From the NCBI GenBank assembly GCA_030731565.1, contig JANQTT010000083.1, forward strand, positions 1 through 12,876: 12,876 nt of DNA, read 5' to 3'. The position numbers and the translations under genes are program-made. This DNA comes from Rickettsiaceae bacterium (GTDB lineage Bacteria; Pseudomonadota; Alphaproteobacteria; Rickettsiales; Rickettsiaceae). Numbering within the stretch: position 1 is the stretch's first letter; every line of letters starts with the position of its first letter. Below, in pieces: positions 1 through 6,769 of this stretch. Under the pieces are notes generated by a model, which saw nothing but the letters and a program-made list of their open reading frames with translations, was not told the origin of the DNA and made no database searches.

Positions 1-1
1 A

Positions 2-745
2 GTAGTACAGCCTTTGAAGGAAATAGGACAGAACTGCCGTGAGAAAGGAGCCTACTTCCATTCAGATATAGCTCAAGCTTTTGGTAAAATACCGATAAAC
101 GTGGATGAATGTAATATAGATTTAGCGAGTATATCTGGTCATAAAATCTATGGACCAAAGGGCATAGGTGCTTTATATATTAGACGTAAACCTCGTGTTC
201 GTTTGTCTCCACTGTTTAACGGCGGCGGGCAAGAGAGAGGGTTTAGATCTGGTACTTTATCAACCCCGCTATCAGTTGGTCTTGGGGTGGCCGCTGAAAT
301 TGCCTCAAAGGAAATGGAAAAAGACCAAGCGCACGTGAAAAAGCTGTTTGATATGTTTTTAAATAAAATACAATCGAATGCTGATGAAATATACCTTAAT
401 GGTGATAAAGATCAGAGATATCATGGGAATTTAAACTTAAGTTTTGCGTATATTGAAGGCGAGTCGATGATCTTAGCAATTAAAGATTTAGCGGTCAGTT
501 CTGGTTCTGCATGTACATCAAGTTCGCTTGAACCATCTTACGTGCTGCGTGCTCTAGGGGTAGGCGATGATTTAGCGCATACCTCAATTCGGTTTGGTTT
601 TGGCAGATTTACTACAGAAGAAGAGGTTGAGTATGCGGCAGAGTTGATGCTATCGCGTATTAACAGGCTAAGAGAGCTGAGCCCATTGTGGGAAATGGTG
701 CAGGAAGGAATTGATATTAACGAAATTAAATGGGCGGCACATTAG
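2..745 (+). CDS. iscS: Cysteine desulfurase IscS (5' truncated by window edge)
   Basis: IscS is a PLP-dependent cysteine desulfurase. It converts cysteine to alanine and passes the sulfur, as a persulfide, to IscU and to tRNA thiolation enzymes. Reading is open from base 2, so the gene starts upstream; about 247 codons, the C-terminal two-thirds of a protein usually near 400 aa, are present. Visible landmarks are the HSDIAQ segment (the Asp/Gln that hold the PLP ring), SGHK at about 131-145 with the PLP Schiff-base lysine (codon 143-145), YGPKGIGAL, the [12 protein letters not shown] segment, and [10 protein letters not shown], whose cysteine (codon 512-514) is the persulfide-carrying residue. 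The C-terminal LSPLWEM and IKWAAH match the IscU-binding tail of IscS. The first ATG/TTG-type codons here are internal, not the start. It lies 34 bp upstream of iscU in one operon. Recognition is by motif and near-collinear similarity to E. coli IscS. Confidence 0.96.
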   Translation, partial: VVQPLKEIGQNCREKGAYFHSDIAQAFGKIPINVDECNIDLASISGHKIYGPKGIGALYIRRKPRVRLSPLFNGGGQERGFRSGTLSTPLSVGLGVAAEIASKEMEKDQAHVKKLFDMFLNKIQSNADEIYLNGDKDQRYHGNLNLSFAYIEGESMILAIKDLAVSSGSACTSSSLEPSYVLRALGVGDDLAHTSIRFGFGRFTTEEEVEYAAELMLSRINRLRELSPLWEMVQEGIDINEIKWAAH

Positions 746-779
746 TTTTATAATTGTATTAAAATAAAGGAGAAATATT

Positions 780-1160
780 ATGGCATATAGTGATGAAGTA
801 ATAGATCATTACGAAAATCCGCGCAATGTAGGGGCGCTAGATAAAAAAGATTCAGATGTTGGTACTGGCCTTGTCGGAGCGCCTGCATGCGGTGATGTTT
901 TAAAGCTACAAATTAAAGTCGATAATAATGGTATGATTGTTGATGCAAAATTTAAGGCGTTTGGTTGTGGTTCAGCTATAGCTTCTAGCTCGTTAGTAAG
1001 TGAGTGGGTGAAAGGTAAAAATGTTGATGAGGCTTTGAAAATTAAAAATACTGAAATTGCCCAGCATTTATCGTTGCCACCAGTGAAATTACATTGCTCA
1101 ATGCTTGCAGAAGACGCAATAAAAGCGGCAGTAAATGATTATAAGAATAAGCAAAAATAA
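780..1160 (+). CDS. iscU: Fe-S cluster assembly scaffold protein IscU
   Basis: IscU is the scaffold on which [2Fe-2S] clusters are built from IscS-derived sulfur and then handed to carriers. The 126-aa length matches the family (E. coli 128 aa). All functional residues align position for position with E. coli: cluster ligands Cys37, Cys63 and Cys106, Asp39, and the LPPVK HscA-chaperone recognition motif at residues 99-103, just before HCS. The ATG at 780 is preceded by AAGGAG at 767-772 with 7-nt spacing, a clear ribosome binding site. The stop shares one base with the iscA start (TAATG), so translation is probably coupled. The intact LPPVK motif implies that an HscA/HscB chaperone pair exists elsewhere in the genome, although it is not encoded next to this gene. 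Confidence 0.98.
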   Translation: MAYSDEVIDHYENPRNVGALDKKDSDVGTGLVGAPACGDVLKLQIKVDNNGMIVDAKFKAFGCGSAIASSSLVSEWVKGKNVDEALKIKNTEIAQHLSLPPVKLHCSMLAEDAIKAAVNDYKNKQK

Positions 1161-1498
1161 TGTCTAAAAATCAAGTAATGCAATTAACGGATAATGCTGC
1201 TGAGCAAATAAAAAACCTACTTGCTCAGCGTGAAAAATCGTCCTTGGGTATCCGGGTTGGCGTTAAATCTGGCGGTTGTTCTGGCTTGAAATATTTTGTT
1301 GAATATGCAGATGAGAAAAACCCTTTTGATGAGATAATTGTAGATAAAGGTGTTACTGTTTTAATCGACCCGAAAGCATTAATGTATTTACTTGGAACCC
1401 AAATGGACTTTGTATCCGAACAATTTAAATCAGGATTTACCTTCACCAATCCAAATGAAAAAGGCAAATGTGGTTGCGGTAGTTCATTTAACGTTTAA
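1160..1498 (+). CDS. iscA: Iron-sulfur assembly A-type carrier IscA (HesB/IscA family)
   Basis: A-type carrier thought to receive Fe-S clusters or iron from IscU and pass them to apo-enzymes. It has 112 aa (E. coli IscA 107). The three conserved cysteines are visible: Cys40 in SGGCSGLKY and Cys104/Cys106 in the C-terminal CGCGSSF motif. The start ATG overlaps the iscU stop by one base (TAATG), and I see no good ribosome binding site of its own, so translational coupling is likely. It is the last isc gene of the run: in many relatives hscB and hscA follow, but here a 189-bp gap with a new promoter leads to rpsB. The family assignment is firm; the choice between IscA and the close paralogue ErpA/SufA rests mainly on the iscSU neighbourhood. 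Confidence 0.93.
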   Translation: MSKNQVMQLTDNAAEQIKNLLAQREKSSLGIRVGVKSGGCSGLKYFVEYADEKNPFDEIIVDKGVTVLIDPKALMYLLGTQMDFVSEQFKSGFTFTNPNEKGKCGCGSSFNV

Positions 1499-1532
1499 GC
1501 TATAATAATTTGCCTTATATCTTCAATTTATC

Positions 1533-1561
1533 TTGAAAAATTATTAATCCTACGGTATAAT
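1533..1561 (+). promoter_or_regulatory. Sigma70-type promoter for rpsB-tsf
   Basis: TTGAAA (1533-1538), a 17-bp spacer and a perfect TATAAT (1556-1561) form a near-consensus vegetative promoter. It lies 35 bp downstream of the iscA stop and about 127 bp upstream of the rpsB ATG. The predicted transcription start is near 1568, giving a leader of about 120 nt. This is the best promoter match in the window, as expected for ribosomal protein genes. It also marks the point where transcription of rpsB-tsf can become independent of the isc operon. Confidence 0.75.
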
Positions 1562-1567
1562 GATCAA

Positions 1568-1687
1568 TCGTTCTTTAGAGGAATCTTGAGAATAATTCGC
1601 ACGCAATATATAGCCTTGTTGGTCTGCTTATGGTTAGTGGTCTTGGCTTTTGCGGAGGTGTAACTAACAAATTATAGGAGATATTTA
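1568..1687 (+). promoter_or_regulatory. rpsB mRNA leader, candidate structured regulatory region
   Basis: Predicted 5' untranslated leader of the rpsB-tsf transcript. CGCAA (1602-1606) and AGCC (1612-1615) can pair with TTGCG (1650-1654) and GGCT (1645-1648) to form one helix with a 5-nt 5'-side bulge, a 1-nt 3'-side bulge and a large loop. The 3' end of that helix touches GGAGGTG (1654-1660), a perfect anti-16S complement with no start codon at normal spacing. The working ribosome binding site is AGGAG at 1676-1680, 7 nt before the ATG. rpsB leaders are autoregulated by S2 in gammaproteobacteria; I infer, without covariation data, that something similar could act here. The alternative is an unstructured leader with chance pairings. 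Confidence 0.35.
1586..1663 (+). CDS. Possible hydrophobic 25-codon leader ORF
   Basis: A TTG at 1586, preceded by GAGG at 1578-1581 (4-nt spacing, rather short), opens a 25-codon frame ending at TAA 1661-1663. The peptide starts with a basic stretch (RIIRTQ) and continues as an almost uninterrupted hydrophobic run (IALLVCLWLVVLAFA) resembling a single membrane segment or signal peptide. It lies wholly inside the predicted rpsB leader and overlaps the orphan GGAGGTG. The frame is also in register with iscA and has no stop for 55 codons after the iscA TAA. There is no ATG. It could be a translated membrane mini-protein, a regulatory leader peptide, or a chance open frame in a leader RNA. I do not recognise it. 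Confidence 0.22.
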   Translation: MRIIRTQYIALLVCLWLVVLAFAEV

Positions 1688-2584
1688 ATGTCTAATTTAC
1701 CTAAAGTTAGCGTCGGTGATTTACTAGACGCTGGTATTCATTTCGGTCATAAAACTTCACGCTGGAATCCAAAGATGGCACCATATATTTATGGTACTAG
1801 AGATAATATTCATATTATTGATCTTCAACAAACAGTCCCATTAATGCAGATTGCCTTAAAGAAAATCTATGAAACTGTAAAAAATAATGGCAAAGTATTA
1901 TTCGTTAGCAGTAAAGTACAAGCAACAGAATTAGTGGCAGAATATGCTGAAAAATGCGGCCAGTTTTATGTTAACAATAGGTGGCTTGGCGGGATGCTAA
2001 CTAACTGGACTACAATTTCAAAGTCTATCAAAAAAATTGATAATATTGAAAAAATTCTTGAAGATGAAGAATTATCTTCTACATATACTAAGAAAGAGAT
2101 ACTTGACTTGAATAGAAAAAGAGAGAAGCTCCTAAGGTCACTTGCGGGTATCAGAAAAATTGGTGGTAGACCAGATTTGATAGTTGTAATCGACACAAAC
2201 AAAGAACACTTGGCTATTTCTGAAGCTGTAAAATTGAGTATACCTGTTGTTGCAGTAGTTGATAGTAACTCTGATCCAGACAATATTGACTATCCAATTC
2301 CTGGCAATGATGATGCTATCAGATCGATCAGATTATATTGCCATTTATTTGCAGAAGCTGCTCTTGCTGGTATACAAGACGCAATGACTGATTCTGGTGC
2401 TGACGCTGGCCTTGCTAAAAAATTAGTAGCAGGGGATAGTTTAGACGGTGTCAAAAAAATTGAGAAAGCACAAAAACTATCAAAAGCAAAACCAGAAACC
2501 ACAAGTAAAAAAGCAGTTGAAAAAGTAAAAAAAGTTACGGTGGAAACAAAGCCAGCAAAAATTGCAGCAGAAGCTGTAAAATAA
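1688..2584 (+). CDS. rpsB: 30S ribosomal protein S2
   Basis: S2 is a small-subunit protein that joins late in 30S assembly, at the head-body junction, and is needed for S1 binding. Its 298 aa are longer than E. coli S2 (241) and typical of alphaproteobacterial and rickettsial S2, which carry a charged tail. Landmarks: [19 protein letters not shown] at residues 12-30, [12 protein letters not shown] at 96-107, the [13 protein letters not shown] strand at 162-174, and [15 protein letters not shown] at 196-210. Residues from about 255 onward are a low-complexity Lys/Ala/Glu tail likely to be disordered. The ATG has AGGAG at 1676-1680. It is followed by tsf after 110 bp, the near-universal rpsB-tsf order. 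Confidence 0.98.
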   Translation: MSNLPKVSVGDLLDAGIHFGHKTSRWNPKMAPYIYGTRDNIHIIDLQQTVPLMQIALKKIYETVKNNGKVLFVSSKVQATELVAEYAEKCGQFYVNNRWLGGMLTNWTTISKSIKKIDNIEKILEDEELSSTYTKKEILDLNRKREKLLRSLAGIRKIGGRPDLIVVIDTNKEHLAISEAVKLSIPVVAVVDSNSDPDNIDYPIPGNDDAIRSIRLYCHLFAEAALAGIQDAMTDSGADAGLAKKLVAGDSLDGVKKIEKAQKLSKAKPETTSKKAVEKVKKVTVETKPAKIAAEAVK

Positions 2585-2616
2585 GAGATAAAACCGGCTT
2601 AGTATAATAAATTACA

Positions 2617-2643
2617 TTGAATTAGAAAATATTCTTAATTCAA
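2617..2643 (+). repeat. Inverted repeat between rpsB and tsf
   Basis: TTGAATTA (2617-2624) and TAATTCAA (2636-2643) are perfect 8-bp arms. With one bulged base the pairing extends inward through GAA/TTC. The stem is AT-only apart from two G-C pairs and is not followed by a T-run, so it is not a convincing terminator. It could be a weak attenuator setting the rpsB:tsf ratio, an RNase processing site, or chance in AT-rich DNA. A TATAAA box at 2655-2660 follows, but I cannot find a good -35 for it. Confidence 0.35.
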
Positions 2644-2694
2644 ATGGAGTTTACTATAAAATAAATTCTACATAAATAAATTTAGGAGATTGAT

Positions 2695-3612
2695 ATGGCT
2701 ATAACAGCATCAATGGTAAAAGAATTAAGAGAAAAAACTGGTGCAGGCATGATGGACTGCAAAAAGGCATTAGTTGAAGCAAAAGAAGATTTTGAAGGAG
2801 CTATTGATTGGCTTAGAACAAAAGGACTAGCGGCAGCTGCTAAAAAAGCTGGACGTGTTGCAGCAGAAGGGTTAACAGCTGTTGCAATTAACGGGACGAA
2901 AGGAGCCGTAGTTGAAATTAATTCAGAGACAGATTTTGTTTCTAGAAATGAAATGTTTCAGAAGCTAGTAAAAGAGATTGCGCAAATCGCTGTGAATCAT
3001 GGCGATCTTGAATCGCTAAAATCAGCAAAAGCTGCTACTGGGAAAACTGTTGAGGAAGAAATAGTAGTTAATGTAGCTACTATTGGCGAAAACTTGAACT
3101 TGCGTCGTATGCAAACTGTAGGCGTAAATGATGGAGTTATTGCTTCTTATGTTCACAATCCTTCTGCAGATGGTATGGGCAGAATATCCGTTCTTGTTGC
3201 GCTCGAGTCAACTGGCGATAAAACAAAATTAATGGAAGTAGGTAAGCAAATAGCAATGCATGTAGCTGCCGCTAAACCGCAAAGCTTGAATAAAGAAGGA
3301 GTAGATCCATCTCTTATCCAAAAAGAAAAAGACATCTTTACAGACCAATCAAGAGAGTCAGGAAAGCCTGACAATATTATCGAAAAAATGATCGAAGGTA
3401 GAATACGTAAATTCCTCGAAGAAATAGTGCTTCTAGACCAAGCCTTTGTTATTGATGGTAAAACCAAAATCTCAGATGTAATTGCTAACCTAGCAAAAGA
3501 ATTAGGAGCTCCAGTTAAGCTAAAAGATTTTGCGAGGTTTGAAATAGGCGAAGGAATCGAAAAAGAAGAAACAAATTTCGCTGATGAAGTAGCTGCCGTT
3601 GCTCAGAGTTAA
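2695..3612 (+). CDS. tsf: Translation elongation factor Ts
   Basis: EF-Ts is the guanine-nucleotide exchange factor that releases GDP from EF-Tu in the cytoplasm. The length, 305 aa, is standard for the family. The N-terminal UBA-like domain (residues 3-50) carries the signature [18 protein letters not shown] and the [11 protein letters not shown] segment. TDFVSRN at 79-85 contains the Asp80-Phe81 pair that in E. coli EF-Ts displaces the EF-Tu magnesium site. Two core subdomains follow, with HVAAAKPQ near residue 190 and an acidic C-terminus. The ATG at 2695 is preceded by AGGAG (2684-2688) with 6-nt spacing. It is probably co-transcribed with rpsB from the 1533-1561 promoter. pyrH and frr, which follow tsf in many bacteria, are absent here. 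Confidence 0.98.
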   Translation: MAITASMVKELREKTGAGMMDCKKALVEAKEDFEGAIDWLRTKGLAAAAKKAGRVAAEGLTAVAINGTKGAVVEINSETDFVSRNEMFQKLVKEIAQIAVNHGDLESLKSAKAATGKTVEEEIVVNVATIGENLNLRRMQTVGVNDGVIASYVHNPSADGMGRISVLVALESTGDKTKLMEVGKQIAMHVAAAKPQSLNKEGVDPSLIQKEKDIFTDQSRESGKPDNIIEKMIEGRIRKFLEEIVLLDQAFVIDGKTKISDVIANLAKELGAPVKLKDFARFEIGEGIEKEETNFADEVAAVAQS

Positions 3613-3644
3613 AGCTTAGGCATATTTTCTAATGCACCTTTTCC

Positions 3645-3703
3645 AATTTATCTATTAGCTTTTAACTTTAAATGGGTTAGCCTTGAAAGCTAATAGATAA
3701 ATT
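3645..3703 (+). terminator. Long perfect hairpin downstream of tsf (probable terminator)
   Basis: AATTTATCTATTAGCTTT (3645-3662) is the exact reverse complement of 3686-3703, giving an 18-bp stem with a 23-nt loop, 32 bp after the tsf stop. TAAC/GTTA inside the loop (3663-3666, 3676-3679) can pair further. Downstream the plus strand is AT-rich with interrupted T-runs (3711-3735) rather than one clean U-tract. The likeliest role is termination or 3'-end protection of the rpsB-tsf mRNA between convergent genes. The length and perfection of the arms also fit a small palindromic repeat or MITE-like element, such as those known in Rickettsia genomes. Confidence 0.5.
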
Positions 3704-3795
3704 ACAAAATAATTTTATAAAAAATATTTTTAATTCGTCTTAATTTACTATGTTTTGCAGGAATAGTTTAACTATTTCAAGAATATAATTATAGG

Positions 3796-3829
3796 AAAAA
3801 AGGTCCAAAAACTTGACTTTCAAACCTTT
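3796..3829 (-). terminator. Weak rho-independent terminator candidate for dksA
   Basis: On the minus strand AAAGGT (3829-3824) can pair with ACCTTT (3804-3799). A run of six T covers 3801-3796, three of which are in the stem. The stem is short and the loop is 19 nt, so it is a marginal terminator. Its position about 90 bp past the dksA stop, facing the end of the mnmE-xerC-dksA strand, supports the call. Confidence 0.33.
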
Positions 3830-3919
3830 GCCTATATTGTACCTAAGCGGAAACGAATTTTTAACGTTGGGCTAACATTTACTTCAATGATGCTTAAGGA
3901 GCACCTGCCGCTAATATGA

Positions 3920-4354
3920 TTACGTATTTAATTTATCTTCATCCAGATGGGTTTTTTCGTAATTCTCGTGGCGCATTTGTGCGTCTATACATAGGGTTGC
4001 CACTGGTCTGGCCTCCAGACGTTTTAGGCCAATTTCTTCTCCGGTTTCTTCGCAATAACCATAGTTACCAGCGTCAATTCTGCTAATTGTGTGTTCAATT
4101 TTATCAATCAGTTTGCGGTATCTATCTCGTGTTCTGAGTTCTATTGTAGTCTCAGTTTCAACGCTTGCTCTGTCATTAAGATCAGACTCATTCCAATTTT
4201 CTTCTTTCAGGTGCATAAGAGTTTCTCTAGACTCTTTAAGCAGTTCTAAACGCCAATTTTGCAGTTTTTGTCTAAAATATTCCAGTTGCATAGGATTCAT
4301 ATATTCTTCATCTTCTGAAGGTTTATAGCCGTCTGGTAATACAACTTTTTCCAT
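3920..4354 (-). CDS. dksA: RNA polymerase-binding transcription factor DksA
   Basis: DksA binds the RNA polymerase secondary channel and, with ppGpp, adjusts transcription of rRNA and biosynthetic genes. The 144 aa are normal for the family (E. coli 151). A coiled-coil hairpin spans about residues 25-95, and its tip keeps the essential DxxDxA motif as Asp58-Leu-Asn-Asp61-Arg-Ala63. The zinc-finger region reads GYCEETGEEIGLKRLEARPVATLCIDAQ (written as its parts: Cys101, Thr104, Cys122, Ala125), so two of the four E. coli zinc-binding cysteines are replaced. Substitutions of this type are common in alphaproteobacterial DksA. The ATG (4352-4354) has only a weak ribosome site (AGAGA about 9 nt away). 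The gene has its own likely promoter at 4388-4417 and lies 73 bp downstream of xerC on the same strand. Confidence 0.95.
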   Translation of the reverse strand: MEKVVLPDGYKPSEDEEYMNPMQLEYFRQKLQNWRLELLKESRETLMHLKEENWNESDLNDRASVETETTIELRTRDRYRKLIDKIEHTISRIDAGNYGYCEETGEEIGLKRLEARPVATLCIDAQMRHENYEKTHLDEDKLNT

Positions 4355-4387
4355 AATGTAATTCTCTAATATTTATTCCTGTACACC

Positions 4388-4417
4388 AATATACCTCAGA
4401 AGCAAAAATTAAGGCAA
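4388..4417 (-). promoter_or_regulatory. Putative dksA promoter
   Basis: On the minus strand TTGCCT (4417-4412) and TATATT (4393-4388) are separated by 18 bp in the 73-bp xerC-dksA gap. This predicts a start near 4381 and a leader of about 27 nt. The matches are fair (4/6 and 5/6). It would let dksA be expressed independently of mnmE-xerC. Confidence 0.5.
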
Positions 4418-4427
4418 GTATAATTTC

Positions 4428-5363
4428 TTAAAAATTATTTTTTGAACCAGGGTGAGCTTTTTCGTATACGGATTCAAGGTGAGAGTGGTTAATTTTTGTA
4501 TATCTTTGCGTAGTTGAAAGGCTTTTGTGGCCTAATAGATCTTGAATAGACCTTAAATTTGCACCATTCTCTAGCAGATGAGTTGCAAAACTATGCCTAA
4601 AAGCATGTGAACTTAGGAACTCAGGCAAGCCCAGCATACGTCGTAACTTCATTAATTCTTTGTTAAATACGGCGCGTTGCAAGGGCTTACCGTGTTTTCC
4701 GCGGAAAATTGGTTCGTCAACTTCTATATGATATGGGAGTAATTTTATATATTTCTCAATAAGCTGTTTTGATTCTGTGATCCAAGGAATAATTCGTTCT
4801 TTCCCTCCTTTACCAAGGATTTTTATAAATTCTAGATTTTCTAGATGTTTTTGCGTAATTGATAACGCTTCAGAGATTCTAAGCCCGCTTGCGTAAATCA
4901 AAGTAAGCAGAGCTTTATTACGATAGTGAATCCACTCTTCATCTCCAAGCATTTCTACACTACCAAGCGAAATTTCTGCTTCTGACTTAGTGAGAGCTTT
5001 TGGCAGGCTTTTGGTTTTTTTTGGGCTGCGGACGGTAAATATTGAGTGGCAAGTAATATTAAATTTCTTTTCTAAATATTTATAAAAATTTTTCACAGAT
5101 GACAAGGCTCGTGCCGTAGAAGTTAAGTTGAAATTGTTCTGGCTCCTTGACGACAACCAACTTCTTATACACCTTATATCTACTGATTTTATCTGCTCTA
5201 TAGACGTTTGTGTGGAGTAGTAATTGTTTAAGAATGACAGATAGTTTTTTAAGTCATTTAAATATGAGTCCAGGGTATTTTTTGAGTAATTTTTCTGATA
5301 TCTTAAATATTCTTGCCAATTATCTATTATCTGGGTTATTTCTTGATTATAATTTTTTATCAT
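4428..5363 (-). CDS. xerC: Tyrosine recombinase XerC
   Basis: Site-specific tyrosine recombinase acting with XerD at the dif site near the replication terminus to resolve chromosome dimers. The 311 aa are full length. The N-terminal SAM-like core-binding domain covers about residues 10-100 and the catalytic domain about 120-300. All six catalytic residues are present: Arg162 in SGLRISE, Lys185 in LGKGGKER, His253 and Arg256 in HAFRHSFATH, His279 in LLGHKSLSTTQ, and nucleophile Tyr288 in QRYTK. The ending HLESVYEKAHPGS matches XerC (E. coli HLASVYDAAHP) better than XerD, which decides the subtype. The ATG at 5361-5363 lies 21 bp past the mnmE stop, so it is probably co-transcribed with mnmE; its ribosome site is weak (TAGGG). 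Nothing nearby suggests a mobile-element integrase. Confidence 0.93.
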   Translation of the reverse strand: MIKNYNQEITQIIDNWQEYLRYQKNYSKNTLDSYLNDLKNYLSFLNNYYSTQTSIEQIKSVDIRCIRSWLSSRSQNNFNLTSTARALSSVKNFYKYLEKKFNITCHSIFTVRSPKKTKSLPKALTKSEAEISLGSVEMLGDEEWIHYRNKALLTLIYASGLRISEALSITQKHLENLEFIKILGKGGKERIIPWITESKQLIEKYIKLLPYHIEVDEPIFRGKHGKPLQRAVFNKELMKLRRMLGLPEFLSSHAFRHSFATHLLENGANLRSIQDLLGHKSLSTTQRYTKINHSHLESVYEKAHPGSKNNF

Positions 5364-5384
5364 ATAATGCCCTAAGCTATAAAA

Positions 5385-6722
5385 TTACTTCCCAATACAA
5401 AAATTGCTAAAAATTTCTCCTAAAATTTCATCAACTGTAATTTTACCTGTGATATTGCTTAAAGACCTTATAGCCATCCTGATATCTTCTGTAACTAAAA
5501 CTAAATCATCTTCTAAGGTGAAATTTGTTAAATAAGTTATTGCTTGCTCAAGTTGTGCTCTATGCCTTGCCCTGGTAATTTGAGGAGCTTCAGATGGTTT
5601 TGCAATATTCTCTGCGACTTCAATGATTCTTTTTACAACCTGTTCTAAGCCTATGTTTTTTTTAATTGATATAGCTAAAGGTTTTTTTAAGCCTAAATTA
5701 CTAGGGATTTTGAGTTCTGCTAAATCAATTTTGTTTAGTAAAATTATCGTATTTTCGTTAATTAGTTCAGCAAAGTCATCGGTTTTACTATTAGTCTCAG
5801 TCGCGTCGTAAATGATAATTCTAATATCAGAACTGTGAAAAGTTTCTTTAGCCTTTTCTATGCCTTTTTGTTCAATAATATCTTTTGTATCATGATGAAT
5901 TCCGGCAGTGTCTTGTAAAATTATTGGGTACCCTCCTATATCAAGGTGACCTTCAAGAACATCGCGCGTTGTCCCAGCGATATCTGATACTATTGCTACT
6001 TCTCGTTTCATTAAGAAATTTAGTAAGCTAGATTTGCCAACATTAGGCTTGCCAATGATTGCGAGCTTTAATCCACCCCTTAGCCTTTCGCCTCTATTGT
6101 TATCGTTTAGATGATTATTTATATCAAAGACCAATCTAGTAATTTTATCAGCAACGTGCTGCACAGTCTCGTCTGGTATATCTTCATCAGGGAAATCAAT
6201 ATACGCTTCAAGCAAACTAATTAAACTAAGCAGTTCTTTCCGCCAATTATCGTATATTTTTTCTAATCCGCCGCCAAGTTGTCTAATGGCCTGCTTGTGT
6301 TGAAATTCAGTTTCTGCATCAATCAAATCAGCAAGTCCTTCGGCCGCTGTTAAATCCATTTTACCGTTTAAGAATGAGCGTTTGGCAAATTCGCCTGGCT
6401 GTGCAAGCCTCATGCCATTAATTGAGGATAAAACTTGGTGCATTTGTTTTATAACAGAAATACTGCCATGAGTATGAATTTCTACAGAAGTTTCTCCGGT
6501 AAAACTTGCGTTACCGATGAAAAATACAACCATGGCTTCATCAATCTGCTGCTTTGTTTTAGGGTTATAAATTTTCTTGAAATATAACTTTCTTGGTTCC
6601 AGATTATCCACTTTCTGGATAATTAGTTGCTCTAAAGCCATAAGTGAATCTGGACCTGAAAGTCTGAAGACCGCAACTCCCGCTTTACCTGGGGCAGTAC
6701 ATTGAGCAAAAATACTATTCAT
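5385..6722 (-). CDS. mnmE: tRNA modification GTPase MnmE (TrmE)
   Basis: With MnmG (GidA), MnmE installs the 5-(carboxymethyl)aminomethyl group on wobble U34 of tRNAs reading NNA/NNG codons, using GTP hydrolysis and methylene-tetrahydrofolate. The 445 aa are full length (E. coli 454). The N-terminal folate-binding and dimerisation domain is residues 1-115 (it opens with IFAQCTAPGKAGVAVFRLSG), and a helical domain flanks the inserted G domain. G motifs: G1 GKPNVGKS at 224-231, the switch TT at 251-252, G3 DTAG at 271-274 and G4 NKID at 330-333. The C-terminal FCIGK (441-445) ends with the catalytic Cys442. The ATG at 6720-6722 lacks a strong ribosome site. It heads the mnmE-xerC pair and is divergent from gdhB across 92 bp. 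Confidence 0.98.
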   Translation of the reverse strand: MNSIFAQCTAPGKAGVAVFRLSGPDSLMALEQLIIQKVDNLEPRKLYFKKIYNPKTKQQIDEAMVVFFIGNASFTGETSVEIHTHGSISVIKQMHQVLSSINGMRLAQPGEFAKRSFLNGKMDLTAAEGLADLIDAETEFQHKQAIRQLGGGLEKIYDNWRKELLSLISLLEAYIDFPDEDIPDETVQHVADKITRLVFDINNHLNDNNRGERLRGGLKLAIIGKPNVGKSSLLNFLMKREVAIVSDIAGTTRDVLEGHLDIGGYPIILQDTAGIHHDTKDIIEQKGIEKAKETFHSSDIRIIIYDATETNSKTDDFAELINENTIILLNKIDLAELKIPSNLGLKKPLAISIKKNIGLEQVVKRIIEVAENIAKPSEAPQITRARHRAQLEQAITYLTNFTLEDDLVLVTEDIRMAIRSLSNITGKITVDEILGEIFSNFCIGK

Positions 6723-6740
6723 CTTATGTTACTTATCAGC

Positions 6741-6769
6741 TTGATAGGTGTTTTTATTTCTAGTATCAT
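6741..6769 (+). promoter_or_regulatory. gdhB operon promoter
   Basis: TTGATA (6741-6746), 17 bp, TATCAT (6764-6769): a good sigma70-type promoter with a predicted start near 6776 and a leader of about 40 nt. A short inverted repeat TATCA-gct-TGATA (6734-6746) overlaps the -35 element and could be an operator. The -10 overlaps that of the divergent mnmE promoter, so the two may compete for polymerase. Confidence 0.6.

Larger units (their letters stand above)
3613..3919. other. Convergent tsf/dksA intergenic region (307 bp)
   Basis: No credible gene is seen on either strand. It holds the 18-bp hairpin after tsf, a 7-bp-arm palindrome AATAGTT-T-AACTATT (3762-3776), a weak minus-strand terminator for dksA (3796-3829), and a plus-strand promoter-like pair TTGACT (3813-3818) / TATTGT (3835-3840) with 16-bp spacing that points into the 3' end of dksA. 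Only tiny open frames (12 codons or fewer) follow that promoter-like pair. I see no tRNA cloverleaf or clear sRNA. Confidence 0.6.

Noticed and set aside
4089..4328. 79-codon plus-strand frame antisense to dksA
   Set aside because: Ser/Leu-rich shadow of the dksA coding strand, with no ribosome site.
4428..5363. Tyrosine recombinase as a mobile-element integrase
   Set aside because: The C-terminal motif and full length match housekeeping XerC, it lies in a tight mnmE-xerC pair, and no attachment repeats, tRNA or cargo genes are nearby.
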